Shown in pieces: positions 1-9,506 of a DNA stretch of 64,000 nt (position 1 is its first letter; each line of letters begins with the position of its first letter). This DNA is from Pontibacter sp. E15-1 (GTDB lineage: Bacteria; Bacteroidota; Bacteroidia; Cytophagales; Hymenobacteraceae): NCBI RefSeq assembly GCF_022601975.1, contig NZ_JAKVIR010000009.1, positions 62,001 to 126,000 of the forward strand, given 5' to 3'. Under the pieces are notes generated by a model. It saw only the letters and a program-made list of their open reading frames with translations, did no database searches and was not told the DNA's origin. The position numbers and the translations under genes are program-made.

Positions 1-417
1 TACGATCTCTCGCAAAAGGTCCGGATCTCGCCCTACGTGTTCGTGGGAGTGGCAGGGCTTCTTTATAATGTCAAGCTTTCATCGGCCAACCCCGCTCTGG
101 GAAAACTGGCGTCTGCCCCTGGCGCAGCTGACGGAGGCGTGCTATCCAAGCCCTACGACACCAACATTACTGTAGCCATACCGTTTGGGGTGGGGGTGAA
201 GTATGCCCTGAGCAAGCATTGGAACCTGGGCCTGGAGTTCGGCGCCCGCAAGCTGCTCACCGACCGGCTCGACTACCTGTCGGAAGAGGAACCCAAGCAC
301 CTTGCCAACCCACACGACAAGGACTGGTATTTCTACAACGGCGTGAGCATATCCTACACCTTTTATCGCACAAACTGCCCCCCTGTGTATAAGAATAAAG
401 CCGGTCTCCTAGATTAA
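1..417 (+). CDS. DUF6089-like outer-membrane beta-barrel protein, 5' truncated
   Basis: The frame is open from base 1 and stops at 417, so only the last 138 residues are present. Alternating polar/hydrophobic stretches (YVFVGVAGLLYNVKL, AIPFGVGVKYALSKHWNLGLEFGARK, WYFYNGVSISYTFY) are typical of transmembrane beta strands. The protein ends shortly after the last strand. A barrel protein of the DUF6089 type directly upstream of uppS-bamA is a common arrangement in Bacteroidota, which supports the call. The family is thought to sit in the outer membrane; its function is unknown to me. The N-terminus, and any signal peptide, lies outside the window. Confidence 0.7.
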   Translation, partial: YDLSQKVRISPYVFVGVAGLLYNVKLSSANPALGKLASAPGAADGGVLSKPYDTNITVAIPFGVGVKYALSKHWNLGLEFGARKLLTDRLDYLSEEEPKHLANPHDKDWYFYNGVSISYTFYRTNCPPVYKNKAGLLD

Positions 418-476
418 GTTGCAATGTTCCACAAATTTGTGATGGTTTTTGTAACTTGCGGGGAAATTGTGTTTTA

Positions 477-1220
477 ATGAATCTTAAGGAGAACGTAAAC
501 TTAGGCAATTTACCGAGGCACATCGCCGTTATAATGGACGGCAATGGGCGTTGGGCGAAGCAAAGAGGTGGGCTGCGGATATTTGGGCACCAGAATGCGA
601 TCAAGGCGGTGCGCGACACAGTGGAGGGCGCTGCAGAGCTTGGCGTGGAATACCTGACCCTCTATGCTTTCTCTACCGAAAACTGGTCCCGGCCTATGGC
701 GGAGGTTACAGCCTTGATGACATTGCTGGTATCTACCATACGCAAGGAAACCGCCACACTCAACAAGAACAACATCCGGCTGCAAACGATCGGAGATACC
801 GAAAGCTTGCCAAAAGCCTGCCAGCGGGAACTGATGGAGGCCATCGAGCTGACCAAACAAAACGCGGGCATGACGCTGGTGCTGGCGCTCAGCTATAGCG
901 GCCGCTGGGACATAACGCAGGCCATGCAGCAGGTGGCAACGGAGGTGGCGCAAGGAAAGCTCCAGGCCAGTGCCATAAACGAGGCCACGGTGGCAGACCG
1001 CCTGTCCACAGCGGGCATTCCGGATCCTGAGCTGCTTATCCGCACGAGCGGCGAACAACGCATCAGTAACTTTCTGCTGTGGCAATTAGCATATACCGAA
1101 CTTTACATCACAGAGTTGCTTTGGCCTGACTTCAGGAAAGAGCACTTGTATGAGGCAATAATTTCTTACCAGCGCCGGGAGCGGCGTTTCGGGAAGACAA
1201 GTGAACAAATAATCAAGTGA
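477..1220 (+). CDS. uppS: Isoprenyl transferase / undecaprenyl diphosphate synthase
   Basis: This cis-prenyltransferase condenses isopentenyl diphosphate onto farnesyl diphosphate to make the C55 carrier lipid for peptidoglycan and surface glycans. The signature HIAVIMDGNGRWAK near the N-terminus contains the Mg-binding catalytic Asp (residue 21 from the ATG at 477). The C-terminal LLIRTSGEQRISNFLLWQ and ELLWPDF motifs are also characteristic. At 247 aa it has the usual family length. A TTG at 456 is in frame, but the family usually begins close to the HIAVIMDGNGRWAK signature, so the ATG at 477 is preferred. The stop overlaps the region just before bamA, suggesting co-transcription with it. 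Confidence 0.96.
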   Translation: MNLKENVNLGNLPRHIAVIMDGNGRWAKQRGGLRIFGHQNAIKAVRDTVEGAAELGVEYLTLYAFSTENWSRPMAEVTALMTLLVSTIRKETATLNKNNIRLQTIGDTESLPKACQRELMEAIELTKQNAGMTLVLALSYSGRWDITQAMQQVATEVAQGKLQASAINEATVADRLSTAGIPDPELLIRTSGEQRISNFLLWQLAYTELYITELLWPDFRKEHLYEAIISYQRRERRFGKTSEQIIK

Positions 1221-1231
1221 TAAGAATACCA

Positions 1232-3715
1232 ATGACAAGATGTATATGGGTGCTTGTGCTGCTGCTGTTATCGGCGGGTGCTGCCTCTTCTCAAGTTCTA
1301 AACAAACCTGCTCAGGGCGCAGTAGATTACGCACAGCCAAAGCAATACCGCATCGGCGGTATTTCGGTAACGGGTGCAAAGTTTCTGGAGCCGATGGCGC
1401 TTATCTCGGTAATTGGTCTGAAGGAGGGAGATGAGATCACGGTGCCCGGAGAGGATATCAGCCGCGCCATCCAAAAACTATGGCAGCAGGGCATTCTGGG
1501 CGATGTGGAGGTTTTTGCCCGCCCCGAGGGAGGCCTGATCTTCCTGACGTTTGACCTGAAAGAGCGTCCCCGCCTGTCTGACTTCCGCTTTTCGGGTATA
1601 AATAAGACACAGTCAGATGCGCTCCGTACCAAAGTGCCGCTGCAGCGTGGCCGCATCGTGACAGACGCCGTGCTGAACAGCACACGCAACGTGATTCGCA
1701 ACTACTACCTGGAGAAGAGTTACCTGAACGCCAAGATCAACATCACGCAGCGACCGGACTCTACCTTGCCCAACAGTGTCGTGCTCAACATCCATGTGGA
1801 CAAAGGCAACAAAGTGAAAATCGCAGAGATCGAATTTGTGGGGAACGAGGCATTCGCGGACAAAAAGCTGAAGAAGCAACTCAAGAAAACCAAAGAGAAG
1901 AAAATCTACAAAATATTCACCTCCTCTAAGTTCAACCAGACGGAATACGATGCCGACAAGCAGCACCTGCTGGACTTCTACAGCAAAGAGGGGTATCGGG
2001 ACGCCACCATTGTTTCTGACTCCGTGTACAGGATTAGCGACGACAGGCTGGGCGTGCGGATTACGGTAGATGAAGGCAGGCGCTACTATTTCCGGAACAT
2101 TACCTGGGAAGGCAATTACCTGTATGAGGACGCTTACCTGTCCAGAGTGCTGGGTATAACCAAGGGTGACGTGTATAACCAGCAGGAACTGGACAAGCGC
2201 CTCAATTATAACCCGACGGGGGGAGTAGACGTTTCGGCGCTATACCAGAACGACGGTTATCTGTTCTCTAGAATAGAGCCGGTAGAAGTGCATGTGGAGG
2301 GCGACTCGATTGACCTGGAGATGCGCGTGACGGAAGGGCCGCAGGCAACCATCAACAAAATCACGGTTACAGGCAACGACAAAACCAGCGACCACGTGAT
2401 TCTTCGCGAGATTCGGACACTGCCTGGCCAGAAGTATAGCCGCGATGACCTGATCAGGACCAGAAACGAACTGGCTGCCTTAGGCTACTTCGACCCGGAA
2501 ACCATTGGCCTGAACCCCATCCCGAATGAGGCAGACGGCACAGTGGACATCAACTACAGCGTGGTGGAGCGCCCCAATGACCAGATCAGCTTGTCTGGCG
2601 GCTGGGGAGGTGTGCTCGGTGCCGTGGGTACCGTGGGACTTACGCTCAACAACTTCTCCACCCGTAAGATGCTCGACCTTTCCGAATGGAGACCGGTGCC
2701 AACCGGCGACGGGCAGCGCCTTTCTCTGAACATACAGGCAAACGGCCGGCTGTATCAGTCATACTCCCTGTCGTTTACAGAGCCATGGCTGGGAGGCCGT
2801 AAGGCAAACTCCCTGACTGTAAGCCTTTTCAAGACGGTTAGAAGATTCTCGCTCTCAACAGATGCAAATGCACAGAGCCTGAACGTGGACGGAGCATCTA
2901 TCAGCTTGGGCAGACGCCTGAACTGGCCAGACAACTTCTTCTTCATGAATCACTCGCTGTCTTATAACCGCTATAACCTGAACAACTTCCCACTGGCGGA
3001 AGGTTTTTCTGATGGCGTATCAAACAGTGTATCCTTTACCAACACGCTGGGCCGCTCTAGTATAGATAATCCTACCTTCCCGAGAAGGGGCTCTTCGTTT
3101 ACATTGAGCCTGAACGTGACACCGCCATACTCGCTTTTGTCAGACCGAAAGGATCAGTTTGAATACATTGAGTTTAACAAGTGGATGTTCGACGCATCCT
3201 ACTTCCTAAACCTGGCAGGGAATTTGGTGTTGAACACCCGCGCGCACTTTGGCTTCCTGGGCACTTACAGCAACAACACTACCGTGGGGCCATTTGAGCG
3301 CTTCAAGCTGGGTGGTACGGGCTTAGGAGGCGGTAACTACTTCGTGGGTACAGAATATGTCGGCTTGCGCGGTTACGAAGAGGCAAAAGTCGTGAATTCC
3401 ACGGACAGCTATCTGAACTCAGCAGGGGGTATCGCCTATAACAAGTTTGTGTTTGAGGCCCGCCAGTTGATCTCGCCGAACCCTGCAGCCACCATTTATG
3501 GTCTGGCGTTTTTGGAGGCGGGCAATAACTACGGGTCTTTTGACCAGTACAACCCGTTCAAGCTATACCGTTCAGCAGGTGTGGGTGCCAGGATCTTTAT
3601 GTCGGCCTTCGGTTTGCTCGGGTTTGACTATGCCTGGAGGCTGGACACACTGCCGGGTGGCTTGGACGACAAGCGAGGCATGTTCCACTTCGTGATCGGG
3701 CAGCAGATACGTTAA
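1232..3715 (+). CDS. bamA: Outer-membrane protein assembly factor BamA
   Basis: This is the core of the BAM machine, which folds beta-barrel proteins into the outer membrane. The ATG at 1232 gives a clean signal peptide (hydrophobic LVLLLLSAGAASSQ); a GTG at 1217 overlapping the uppS stop is a less likely start. Residues of about 45-430 form successive POTRA modules (for example YRIGGISVTGAKFLEP, VKIAEIEFVGNEAFAD, ATINKITVTGNDKTSD). About 445-827 is a 16-strand barrel with the terminal strand MFHFVIGQQIR ending in an aromatic-containing signature. At 827 aa it has normal length for Bacteroidota BamA. The two downstream Skp-like chaperone genes fit an outer-membrane assembly operon. Confidence 0.96.
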   Translation: MTRCIWVLVLLLLSAGAASSQVLNKPAQGAVDYAQPKQYRIGGISVTGAKFLEPMALISVIGLKEGDEITVPGEDISRAIQKLWQQGILGDVEVFARPEGGLIFLTFDLKERPRLSDFRFSGINKTQSDALRTKVPLQRGRIVTDAVLNSTRNVIRNYYLEKSYLNAKINITQRPDSTLPNSVVLNIHVDKGNKVKIAEIEFVGNEAFADKKLKKQLKKTKEKKIYKIFTSSKFNQTEYDADKQHLLDFYSKEGYRDATIVSDSVYRISDDRLGVRITVDEGRRYYFRNITWEGNYLYEDAYLSRVLGITKGDVYNQQELDKRLNYNPTGGVDVSALYQNDGYLFSRIEPVEVHVEGDSIDLEMRVTEGPQATINKITVTGNDKTSDHVILREIRTLPGQKYSRDDLIRTRNELAALGYFDPETIGLNPIPNEADGTVDINYSVVERPNDQISLSGGWGGVLGAVGTVGLTLNNFSTRKMLDLSEWRPVPTGDGQRLSLNIQANGRLYQSYSLSFTEPWLGGRKANSLTVSLFKTVRRFSLSTDANAQSLNVDGASISLGRRLNWPDNFFFMNHSLSYNRYNLNNFPLAEGFSDGVSNSVSFTNTLGRSSIDNPTFPRRGSSFTLSLNVTPPYSLLSDRKDQFEYIEFNKWMFDASYFLNLAGNLVLNTRAHFGFLGTYSNNTTVGPFERFKLGGTGLGGGNYFVGTEYVGLRGYEEAKVVNSTDSYLNSAGGIAYNKFVFEARQLISPNPAATIYGLAFLEAGNNYGSFDQYNPFKLYRSAGVGARIFMSAFGLLGFDYAWRLDTLPGGLDDKRGMFHFVIGQQIR

Positions 3716-3730
3716 CCGCAAGGAATTTGT

Positions 3731-4393
3731 ATGAGGAAGTTTTTGTTCATCTTTATAACGGGCTTTTTGCTGGCATCTGTTTCGCATGCTCAGAAGATTG
3801 GCTATATTGACTCGAATTTTATCCTGAGCAAGATGCCGGCTTACAACAAAGTGCAGCAGGAGATGGATAAATACGCTTCGGCCTGGCAAAAGGAGATTGA
3901 GCAGTTGCAGCAAGAGTCAGACAAACTGAAACAGGATTACAGGGCCGAGGAAGTGCTGCTGACAGAGCAGATGAAGAAAAAGCGGCAAATCGAAATAGCC
4001 AAGAAAGAGGCCGAGCTGCACGATTATCAGCAGAAGGTTTTTGGGTATGAAGGAATGATGTTTAAGCGCCGTCAGGAACTGATGCGGCCCATACAGGATG
4101 AGGTATTCGAAGCCGTCGAAAAGGTGTCCAAATCCAAAGGAGTGCAGATGATGTTCGATAAGTCCGGCGACCTGGTGATGATTTATACCAACCCGGTGCA
4201 CGATTATACAGAGTATGTGCTCGAATCGCTGGGGTTAGCCTCGGAGCGGCAGAACCAGCAGGGGCAAACGCCCGCAAACAGCGCGGTGGACGACCCCGGG
4301 AATCTGCCGGACGTAGGGGCGGAAGAGCCGCAGGAAACGCAACCAACGCAGCAACCAGCAAAAAAAGAGACTAAGAAGAAGCCTAACAACTAA
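3731..4393 (+). CDS. OmpH/Skp-family periplasmic chaperone (first copy)
   Basis: The protein starts with a signal peptide (MRKFLFIFITGFLLASVSHAQ) followed by KIGYIDSNFILSKMP, the Skp/OmpH N-terminal strand. A long charged coiled coil spans about residues 35-115, and a closing strand (MMFDKSGDLVMIYTNP) completes the fold. Skp trimers hold unfolded outer-membrane proteins in the periplasm on their way to BamA. The tail after residue 170 is Gln/Pro/Lys rich and ends KKETKKKPNN, probably disordered. The gene starts 15 bp after bamA and is followed 32 bp later by a paralogue, a standard Bacteroidota arrangement. Confidence 0.9.
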   Translation: MRKFLFIFITGFLLASVSHAQKIGYIDSNFILSKMPAYNKVQQEMDKYASAWQKEIEQLQQESDKLKQDYRAEEVLLTEQMKKKRQIEIAKKEAELHDYQQKVFGYEGMMFKRRQELMRPIQDEVFEAVEKVSKSKGVQMMFDKSGDLVMIYTNPVHDYTEYVLESLGLASERQNQQGQTPANSAVDDPGNLPDVGAEEPQETQPTQQPAKKETKKKPNN

Positions 4394-4425
4394 ACCTAAT
4401 ATATTATTAATCAACCGAACCAACG

Positions 4426-5034
4426 ATGAACAAGATTAAAACACTAGTAGTAGCGTTCTTACTGATCAGCTTTGCGTCTTTTGCACAGAGCAACGACCAG
4501 CCGCTTAAGATTGGTTATACTAACGTAGAATACATCTTGCTGCAAATGCCAGAGAGCAAGCAGATAGAGTCTGAGCTTAAGACCCACAGCACGCAGCTCG
4601 AAAGCCAATTGAAGACAAAATACGCTGAGTATGAGTCGAAGCTGCAGGCTTACGAAAAAGGAGCCGCTACCATGGACAAAGTAGTGCGCGACGATAAAGA
4701 GAAGGAACTGATGACCCTGAACAACTCTATACAGGAGTTTCAGCGAAGCGCACAGTCTTCTTTGCAGCAGAAGGAAAAGTCGCTTGTTGATCCGGTGATC
4801 GGCAAGATTGACCAGGCCATCAAAGAAGTGCGCGTTGAGAATGGGTATACCTACATCATCAGCAACCAAGCACTGCTTGCAGGCCCTGAAGATGGCGACA
4901 TCTCTCCGCTTGTGCTGAAGAAATTGGGCGTAGACCCAGCCAAGGCGCAGCAAACAACTGAGCCTGCTGCCACCAAGCCTGCTGCCACAACTACTCCAGC
5001 AAAGCCAACAACCACCAAGAAGAAGAACAAATAA
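4426..5034 (+). CDS. OmpH/Skp-family periplasmic chaperone (second copy)
   Basis: A signal peptide (MNKIKTLVVAFLLISFASFAQ) precedes LKIGYTNVEYILLQMPESK, matching the Skp N-terminal strand and homologous to the preceding gene. Helical charged repeats run over about residues 45-125, then a closing segment (YTYIISNQALLAGPEDGDIS). The C-terminus is an Ala/Thr/Pro/Lys tail (TTEPAATKPAATTTPAKP) ending in KKKNK. It should act with the neighbouring copy in carrying outer-membrane proteins to BamA. The two copies are clearly diverged paralogues rather than a recent duplication. Confidence 0.9.
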   Translation: MNKIKTLVVAFLLISFASFAQSNDQPLKIGYTNVEYILLQMPESKQIESELKTHSTQLESQLKTKYAEYESKLQAYEKGAATMDKVVRDDKEKELMTLNNSIQEFQRSAQSSLQQKEKSLVDPVIGKIDQAIKEVRVENGYTYIISNQALLAGPEDGDISPLVLKKLGVDPAKAQQTTEPAATKPAATTTPAKPTTTKKKNK

Positions 5035-5110
5035 GCATCCTTCTTTCATATAACTGGAAAGCCGTTGTGTATACTTCGGCTTTCTTTTTTTTACCTTTAT
5101 ATATTTTCCC

Positions 5111-6145
5111 TTGGCAGAGTATCTTGAACCGGAAGAAAACACTGAAGACTCCGATGAGTTGTATGAACACCATCGGATAGTAGTGGACAAAAGGCAGGCC
5201 CTGTTGCGCATCGATAAGTTTTTAATGGATCGCCTGCCCAATGTAACGCGCAACAAGCTGCAGGAGGCCATACGGTCTGAGTCGGTGCAGGTAAACCAAA
5301 AGCCCGTAAAGGTCAGCTATAAGGTAAAGCCACAGGACATCATCACGATCATTCTGGCAGAGCCTCCCCGCGACACAGACGTTGTGCCGGAGGATATCCC
5401 GCTTACCTTTGTGTATGAGGATGAGGAACTGCTGCTGGTAAACAAAGAGCCAGGTATGGTGGTGCACCCGGCGTACAACAACTGGACGGGCACACTAGTG
5501 AATGCGCTCACGTTTTACCTCCAGAACCTGCCCACTACCCGACACGGGGAGGGCAGACCGGGGCTCGTACACCGGATCGACAAAGATACCTCAGGGCTTC
5601 TGGTTATCGCGAAGACAGATTACAGCATGGCCTATCTGGCAAAGCAGTTCTTTGACCATACCATAGAACGCACCTATTACGCGCTGGTATGGGGAGTGCC
5701 CAAAGAGGAGCAAGGCACTATTACAGGGCATGTTGGCCGTAGTGTGAAGGACAGAAGGGTAATGTCGGTCTACCCAGACGGCACGTATGGCAAGCACGCC
5801 GTGACACATTACAAGGTATTGCGCAACTTTAAGTACGTGTCGCTGGTGCAGTGTAACCTCGAGACTGGCCGTACCCACCAGATACGCGCCCATATGAAGT
5901 ATTTGGGGCATCCGCTGTTTTCGGATGCCATGTATGGCGGAGACAAAATATTGAGTGGCTCGCCTAATGGCTCTTACAAGTCTTTTGTGGAGAATGCCTT
6001 CAAACTTATGCCACGCCAGGCCTTGCATGCCAAGTCGCTTGGCTTCAAGCATCCCATCTCAAAAGAAGTCATCCAGTTCGATTCAGAACTGCCTGAAGAT
6101 TTTGCCGCTGTCCTGGCCAAGTGGGAATTATATGAAGGCCAGTAA
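5111..6145 (+). CDS. RluA/RluD-family 23S rRNA pseudouridine synthase
   Basis: The enzyme isomerises specific uridines in rRNA to pseudouridine. An S4 RNA-binding domain lies at about residues 28-85 (LLRIDKFLMDRLPNVTRNKL). The catalytic domain carries GRPGLVHRIDKDTSGLLVIAK with the catalytic Asp at residue 157, and the later GRTHQIRAHMKYLGHPLFSD motif is typical of the RluD branch. The chosen start is TTG at 5111; no ATG lies between it and the S4 domain except one at 5225 inside the domain. The length of 344 aa fits RluD, though the exact target uridines cannot be read from sequence. Confidence 0.92.
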   Translation: MAEYLEPEENTEDSDELYEHHRIVVDKRQALLRIDKFLMDRLPNVTRNKLQEAIRSESVQVNQKPVKVSYKVKPQDIITIILAEPPRDTDVVPEDIPLTFVYEDEELLLVNKEPGMVVHPAYNNWTGTLVNALTFYLQNLPTTRHGEGRPGLVHRIDKDTSGLLVIAKTDYSMAYLAKQFFDHTIERTYYALVWGVPKEEQGTITGHVGRSVKDRRVMSVYPDGTYGKHAVTHYKVLRNFKYVSLVQCNLETGRTHQIRAHMKYLGHPLFSDAMYGGDKILSGSPNGSYKSFVENAFKLMPRQALHAKSLGFKHPISKEVIQFDSELPEDFAAVLAKWELYEGQ

Positions 6146-6270
6146 AACGCCTTAAGGAAACTGATTAGGTCAAATTCTGCTGGAGCTAATCATGTATGGA
6201 AACAGAAGCTGCAAGCTTGTACCAGCGAAAGCTTACGTTTTTATTCCAGATTACTTTATAGCTACAAACA

Positions 6271-6303
6271 AAAAGCCCCATTTCTATATAGAATGGGGCT
6301 TTT
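6271..6303. terminator. Bidirectional rho-independent terminator between rluD and the TPR gene
   Basis: Arms AAAAGCCCCATT (6271-6282) and AATGGGGCTTTT (6292-6303) pair across a short AT loop. A-runs on the left and T-runs on the right make it usable on both strands, as expected between convergent genes. Confidence 0.85.
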
Positions 6304-6322
6304 GTCTGCTTAAGTGCTTTTC

Positions 6323-7954
6323 CTATTTCCTTTTGGCTGATTTTCCAATTTCGTTTAGCGCAGCAGCTGCCTGTGGGTTTTCTGGATCAAGGTTTTTAAC
6401 TTCCTGCCAGTGCTTCACAGCATTATCTCTTTCACCTTTCAAGTAAAAATAATAGCCTAAGTAAGAGTTGGCTTCGATCAGATCTCTCTTATACTTGTCT
6501 TTTTCAGTACCGGCTATTTTGATAAATTCCTCGTAGTATGGTTTTGCCAGTCCTTGTGTGGTTTCTGGATCCTGGCTGGCTTGAGCACGTGCTCTCCAAA
6601 GGTGACCGTAAGCATACGTTGGGTTTGTAGAGGTAACTTTCCCGTACGTTTCGTCAGCTTTCTTGAAAAACTCGTTAGCTGCCGCAGTTTCTTTCGCCGC
6701 TGCTTTTTCTTCACCAGCCATCATATAGATGTTACCCATGTAGTAGTAATCGGCATTGCTAGGTTCCGCGTTTTTGCGCTTGCGCTCATACACTTCGATA
6801 GCCTTGTCATACTGGTTGTTCTGGGCATACGCATTGGCCAGGTCGGCATAAAGCTCCACATTCTCCTCGTTCATCTGGAGTGCTTTCTCCATGTTCACGA
6901 TTGCTTTCTCAGGCTGCTTGTTCTTGTTCAGGATGCGGCCATAATACTCATAATCCTCAGCGATGAGCTTGTTAGGATCTGCTTTTTGCATATACGTGTC
7001 AATCGCCTCCAATGCTTTCTCAGGTTGGTTCAACTCCAAATAAGAGTAAGCTCGCAAACGATTCATCGTTGTATTGTCAGGCTGCTTCTGAAGTACTTGC
7101 TCAGCTTCTGTAAGCGCCTTGTCGTAATTTTTAGTCAGGAACAGGAAAGAAGCGTACTTGGCACGTGTCTCAGGCGTGTCTTCTGCCATATCCACGTATT
7201 TCTGGAATGTAGAAAGTGCTCTGTCGTACTGACCAGCGAAGTAATACAACTCGCCAAGATCACGGTAGGCAGGTGCATAGTTAGGGTTGATCTCGATCGC
7301 CTTTGTAAAAGCCGCCTCAGCTTCGTTGTAGTTTCGGGAGCTGGTATAAAGCTGACCCTTACGCAGATACACTTTTGCGAAGGTATCGTCCAACTGAATA
7401 GCACGGTCATATGCCGTCATGGCCTCGCCACCATTCTTCTGGAGCAAATACGCATCACCCATTACCAGATAAGTTAAAGGGTTTTTAGTATCGCGCTCAA
7501 CTGCTTTCTTCGAATACTCTATTGCCTTTGTAGCGCCGTTCTCTCCTTGGCTAAGGTAAGATTCAGCTAGCATTGTCAGCACAAAAGCGTCTTTAGATTT
7601 GCTATACTTTAACGCTTGCTCAAAGTGCTCTTGTGCCTTGGGCATGTTACCGCGCTCCATTTCAATCTTACCTAAACCCACATAGTTAATGGCAGATTTC
7701 CTGTTCTGCGCTATCCCTTGGTTAAAGTAAAAAGCTGCAGAGTCAAGTTTTTGTGTATTGAGGTATATGTTACCAAGTGCGAAGTAAGCATTGTCAGCTT
7801 TTCTGTCGCCTAGCTGCTTCTTATAGATAGATTTAGCCTCTTCGTAACGCTCTAATTCAACAGCTTTTCTACCAGCGTCTCCTGATTGAGCAAAGGCTGC
7901 TGTGGCAGGGAAAGCGGCCGCCATTAGGGCAATATACTTCCATTTATTCGTCAT
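6323..7954 (-). CDS. Tetratricopeptide-repeat protein
   Basis: After a signal peptide (MTNKWKYIALMAAAFPATAAFAQ) the rest of this 543-aa protein is a continuous run of roughly fourteen 34-residue TPR helix pairs, for example NPLTYLVMGDAYLLQKNGGE, AKVYLRKGQLYTSSRNYNEA and APAYRDLGELYYFAGQYDRA. Such solenoids are protein-protein scaffolds; it is predicted to be periplasmic or outer-membrane associated. It is the last gene of the minus-strand run that begins at 9206, 57 bp behind the PstS-like gene. The same neighbour set near a Ton system recurs in Cytophagales as I recall it, but a precise role is unknown. Confidence 0.9.
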   Translation of the reverse strand: MTNKWKYIALMAAAFPATAAFAQSGDAGRKAVELERYEEAKSIYKKQLGDRKADNAYFALGNIYLNTQKLDSAAFYFNQGIAQNRKSAINYVGLGKIEMERGNMPKAQEHFEQALKYSKSKDAFVLTMLAESYLSQGENGATKAIEYSKKAVERDTKNPLTYLVMGDAYLLQKNGGEAMTAYDRAIQLDDTFAKVYLRKGQLYTSSRNYNEAEAAFTKAIEINPNYAPAYRDLGELYYFAGQYDRALSTFQKYVDMAEDTPETRAKYASFLFLTKNYDKALTEAEQVLQKQPDNTTMNRLRAYSYLELNQPEKALEAIDTYMQKADPNKLIAEDYEYYGRILNKNKQPEKAIVNMEKALQMNEENVELYADLANAYAQNNQYDKAIEVYERKRKNAEPSNADYYYMGNIYMMAGEEKAAAKETAAANEFFKKADETYGKVTSTNPTYAYGHLWRARAQASQDPETTQGLAKPYYEEFIKIAGTEKDKYKRDLIEANSYLGYYFYLKGERDNAVKHWQEVKNLDPENPQAAAALNEIGKSAKRK

Positions 7955-8011
7955 CTGTATTAAAGTTTAGTTGTGTTTTAAGTTTTAATGAGGTGCCCGT
8001 ATTGGCAGAAA

Positions 8012-8956
8012 TTAATTCCGTAGTCCGATAACGCGCACTGGCATGGTGGCAGGCACAAGCCCTGATTTTAGAAAAATGCGTTGTCCCTGATCTCCGCCAA
8101 TGAACGATGCAAAACCTGTGCCAAGACCTGTTCGCCCCTCTGTACTGATCACGTAAAGAAAACGCCGTAATGGGTATGCTTCCTGTGCTATGTAGGCCTG
8201 GTAAGGCTGAAAAAAGCTTCCGGTTGTAGTCGGAGCCGGGTCAGCACTTATACCCAATACCTTTATATTTTTAAGGAAACCTACTACTGTAGAGTCATCA
8301 AAGTCGCTGATCCAGTTTACGCCAATCACACCGATTGCATTCTTGTTCTGGGCCACATACTCGATCAGGGCTTCATGAGACTTCGCTGCGAATGTATTTG
8401 CAGGAAGCTTCTGGTCTACAGTCAACGAATCTCGTACGTATCGCGCGGTACTTGAGTTGTTATTATCAAACACAATTGTGATCTCTCCCAGTTCGGAGGT
8501 CTCGTCCAGCTCCTTCCAACTCTTTGTTTTTCCTGCAAACACGCTTTTAACTTCAGCCATCGTCAGGAGGGTATCCGCGTTGCTGGGGTTCGTGATAAGG
8601 GCAATAGCGTCAATGGCAATCTTGGTTGTGCGCGGGATGAGCTTGTGCTCTTCGAAGGATGCCACCTCACTTGGCGTCAGTTCCCTGGACAAGATCACAA
8701 TTCTGGTGCTGTCATTAAGGAATTCCTTAATCACCTCACCCTCCGGCTTGTAAGCTGCATTTACATGAGCCTGGTCATATATGCCTTCGAAAGTGTCTAC
8801 CTGAGATTTTATAATCGGTTGAAAGGATTCATCTACACTGATGTTCACGTTTCCTGAGGTCGGGGTGCTTAGTGCGGTGTCCGAGGTATTCCCTCCACAA
8901 GCTTGTAAGACCAGTATGGTTATAGCCAAAGCTATCCAGTGTGCTCTACTCTTCAT
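8012..8956 (-). CDS. PstS-like substrate-binding lipoprotein
   Basis: The N-terminus MKSRAHWIALAITILVLQACGG is a lipoprotein signal peptide with a lipobox Cys. The mature part resembles phosphate-type binding proteins of the PBP-like superfamily: VNISVDESFQPIIKSQVDTF, RIVILSRELTPSE, IAIDAIALITNPSN, and the C-terminal TEGRTGLGTGFASFIGGDQGQRI. No PstC, PstA or PstB permease genes are nearby; the gene lies between the Ton cluster and a TPR gene. It therefore may present a ligand to, or sense it for, an outer-membrane process rather than serve an ABC importer. It overlaps the upstream small membrane-protein gene by 11 bp, indicating translational coupling. Confidence 0.82.
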   Translation of the reverse strand: MKSRAHWIALAITILVLQACGGNTSDTALSTPTSGNVNISVDESFQPIIKSQVDTFEGIYDQAHVNAAYKPEGEVIKEFLNDSTRIVILSRELTPSEVASFEEHKLIPRTTKIAIDAIALITNPSNADTLLTMAEVKSVFAGKTKSWKELDETSELGEITIVFDNNNSSTARYVRDSLTVDQKLPANTFAAKSHEALIEYVAQNKNAIGVIGVNWISDFDDSTVVGFLKNIKVLGISADPAPTTTGSFFQPYQAYIAQEAYPLRRFLYVISTEGRTGLGTGFASFIGGDQGQRIFLKSGLVPATMPVRVIGLRN

Positions 8957-9206
8957 ATCGGTTATTTTTATTGCGTGTGTTACTTTGGTATACCCTTATA
9001 AACCTTACGACACCATATAAGATTAAGATTCCGCCAAGCATATACCGGAACTCTTTGCCCACACTCAATTGCAAGCTGTCTCCTGCAAACATGATGAACA
9101 AGCCCAGCGCCACGTAAACGAGCGTCATTAGTAAACCAAAGATGCGGGCAAACTTATTATAAAAGCTCGCCTGCGGGTCAGTTTCATTTCTTTTGGGTTT
9201 CAGCAT
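8946..9206 (-). CDS. Small two-helix membrane protein
   Basis: The 86-aa product has a basic N-terminus, a hydrophobic segment (IFGLLMTLVYVALGLFIMFAG), a short loop and a second segment (YMLGGILILYGVVRFI), then a charged tail ending NKNNRYEE. I do not recognise a named family. The 11-bp overlap with the PstS-like gene and the same direction make a shared transcript and function plausible. It is probably an inner-membrane accessory protein of the Ton/PstS-like set. Confidence 0.75.
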   Translation of the reverse strand: MLKPKRNETDPQASFYNKFARIFGLLMTLVYVALGLFIMFAGDSLQLSVGKEFRYMLGGILILYGVVRFIRVYQSNTRNKNNRYEE

Positions 9207-9506
9207 GTTCGGATTCTCAGATGAGCATATGATTTAACCCTTAAAAATAAACCTATTAGCCATAAAAAGAAAGTACATGCCAACAAAACTGACATAGTGC
9301 GCATTCCTTTGACGTATGGCATTTCATCCTTTGGTAGCCTGGGCTTTGTTTAGCTCGACGTTTTGGTGGAGTATAAGTCTTATGATATGAGTTATCCGGC
9401 TAATTTGCTTGAAGGGGCCTTATTAGAAAACGTGAGCAACTGGGGTATAAAAAGAGCCCAATCGGCAACATGCTGATTGGGCTCTTCTATTAACCTAAGA
9501 AAGGTT
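9207..9506. other. Gene-free interval between tonB and the small membrane-protein gene
   Basis: This 300-bp AT-rich stretch holds the tonB terminator at 9452-9486 and presumably the promoter of the 9206 gene. No TAnnTTTG box was found on the minus strand, and no conserved open frame is seen. Confidence 0.5.
9452..9486 (-). terminator. Terminator downstream of tonB
   Basis: Arms AAGAGCCCAATC (9452-9463) and GATTGGGCTCTT (9475-9486) form a 12-bp stem with an 11-base loop. On the minus strand a T-rich run follows. It begins 20 bp after the tonB stop and ends the exbB-exbD-exbD-tonB transcript. Confidence 0.85.

Noticed and set aside
6192..6446. An 84-aa plus-strand frame after rluD
   Set aside because: It spans the bidirectional terminator and the 3' end of the TPR gene on the other strand.
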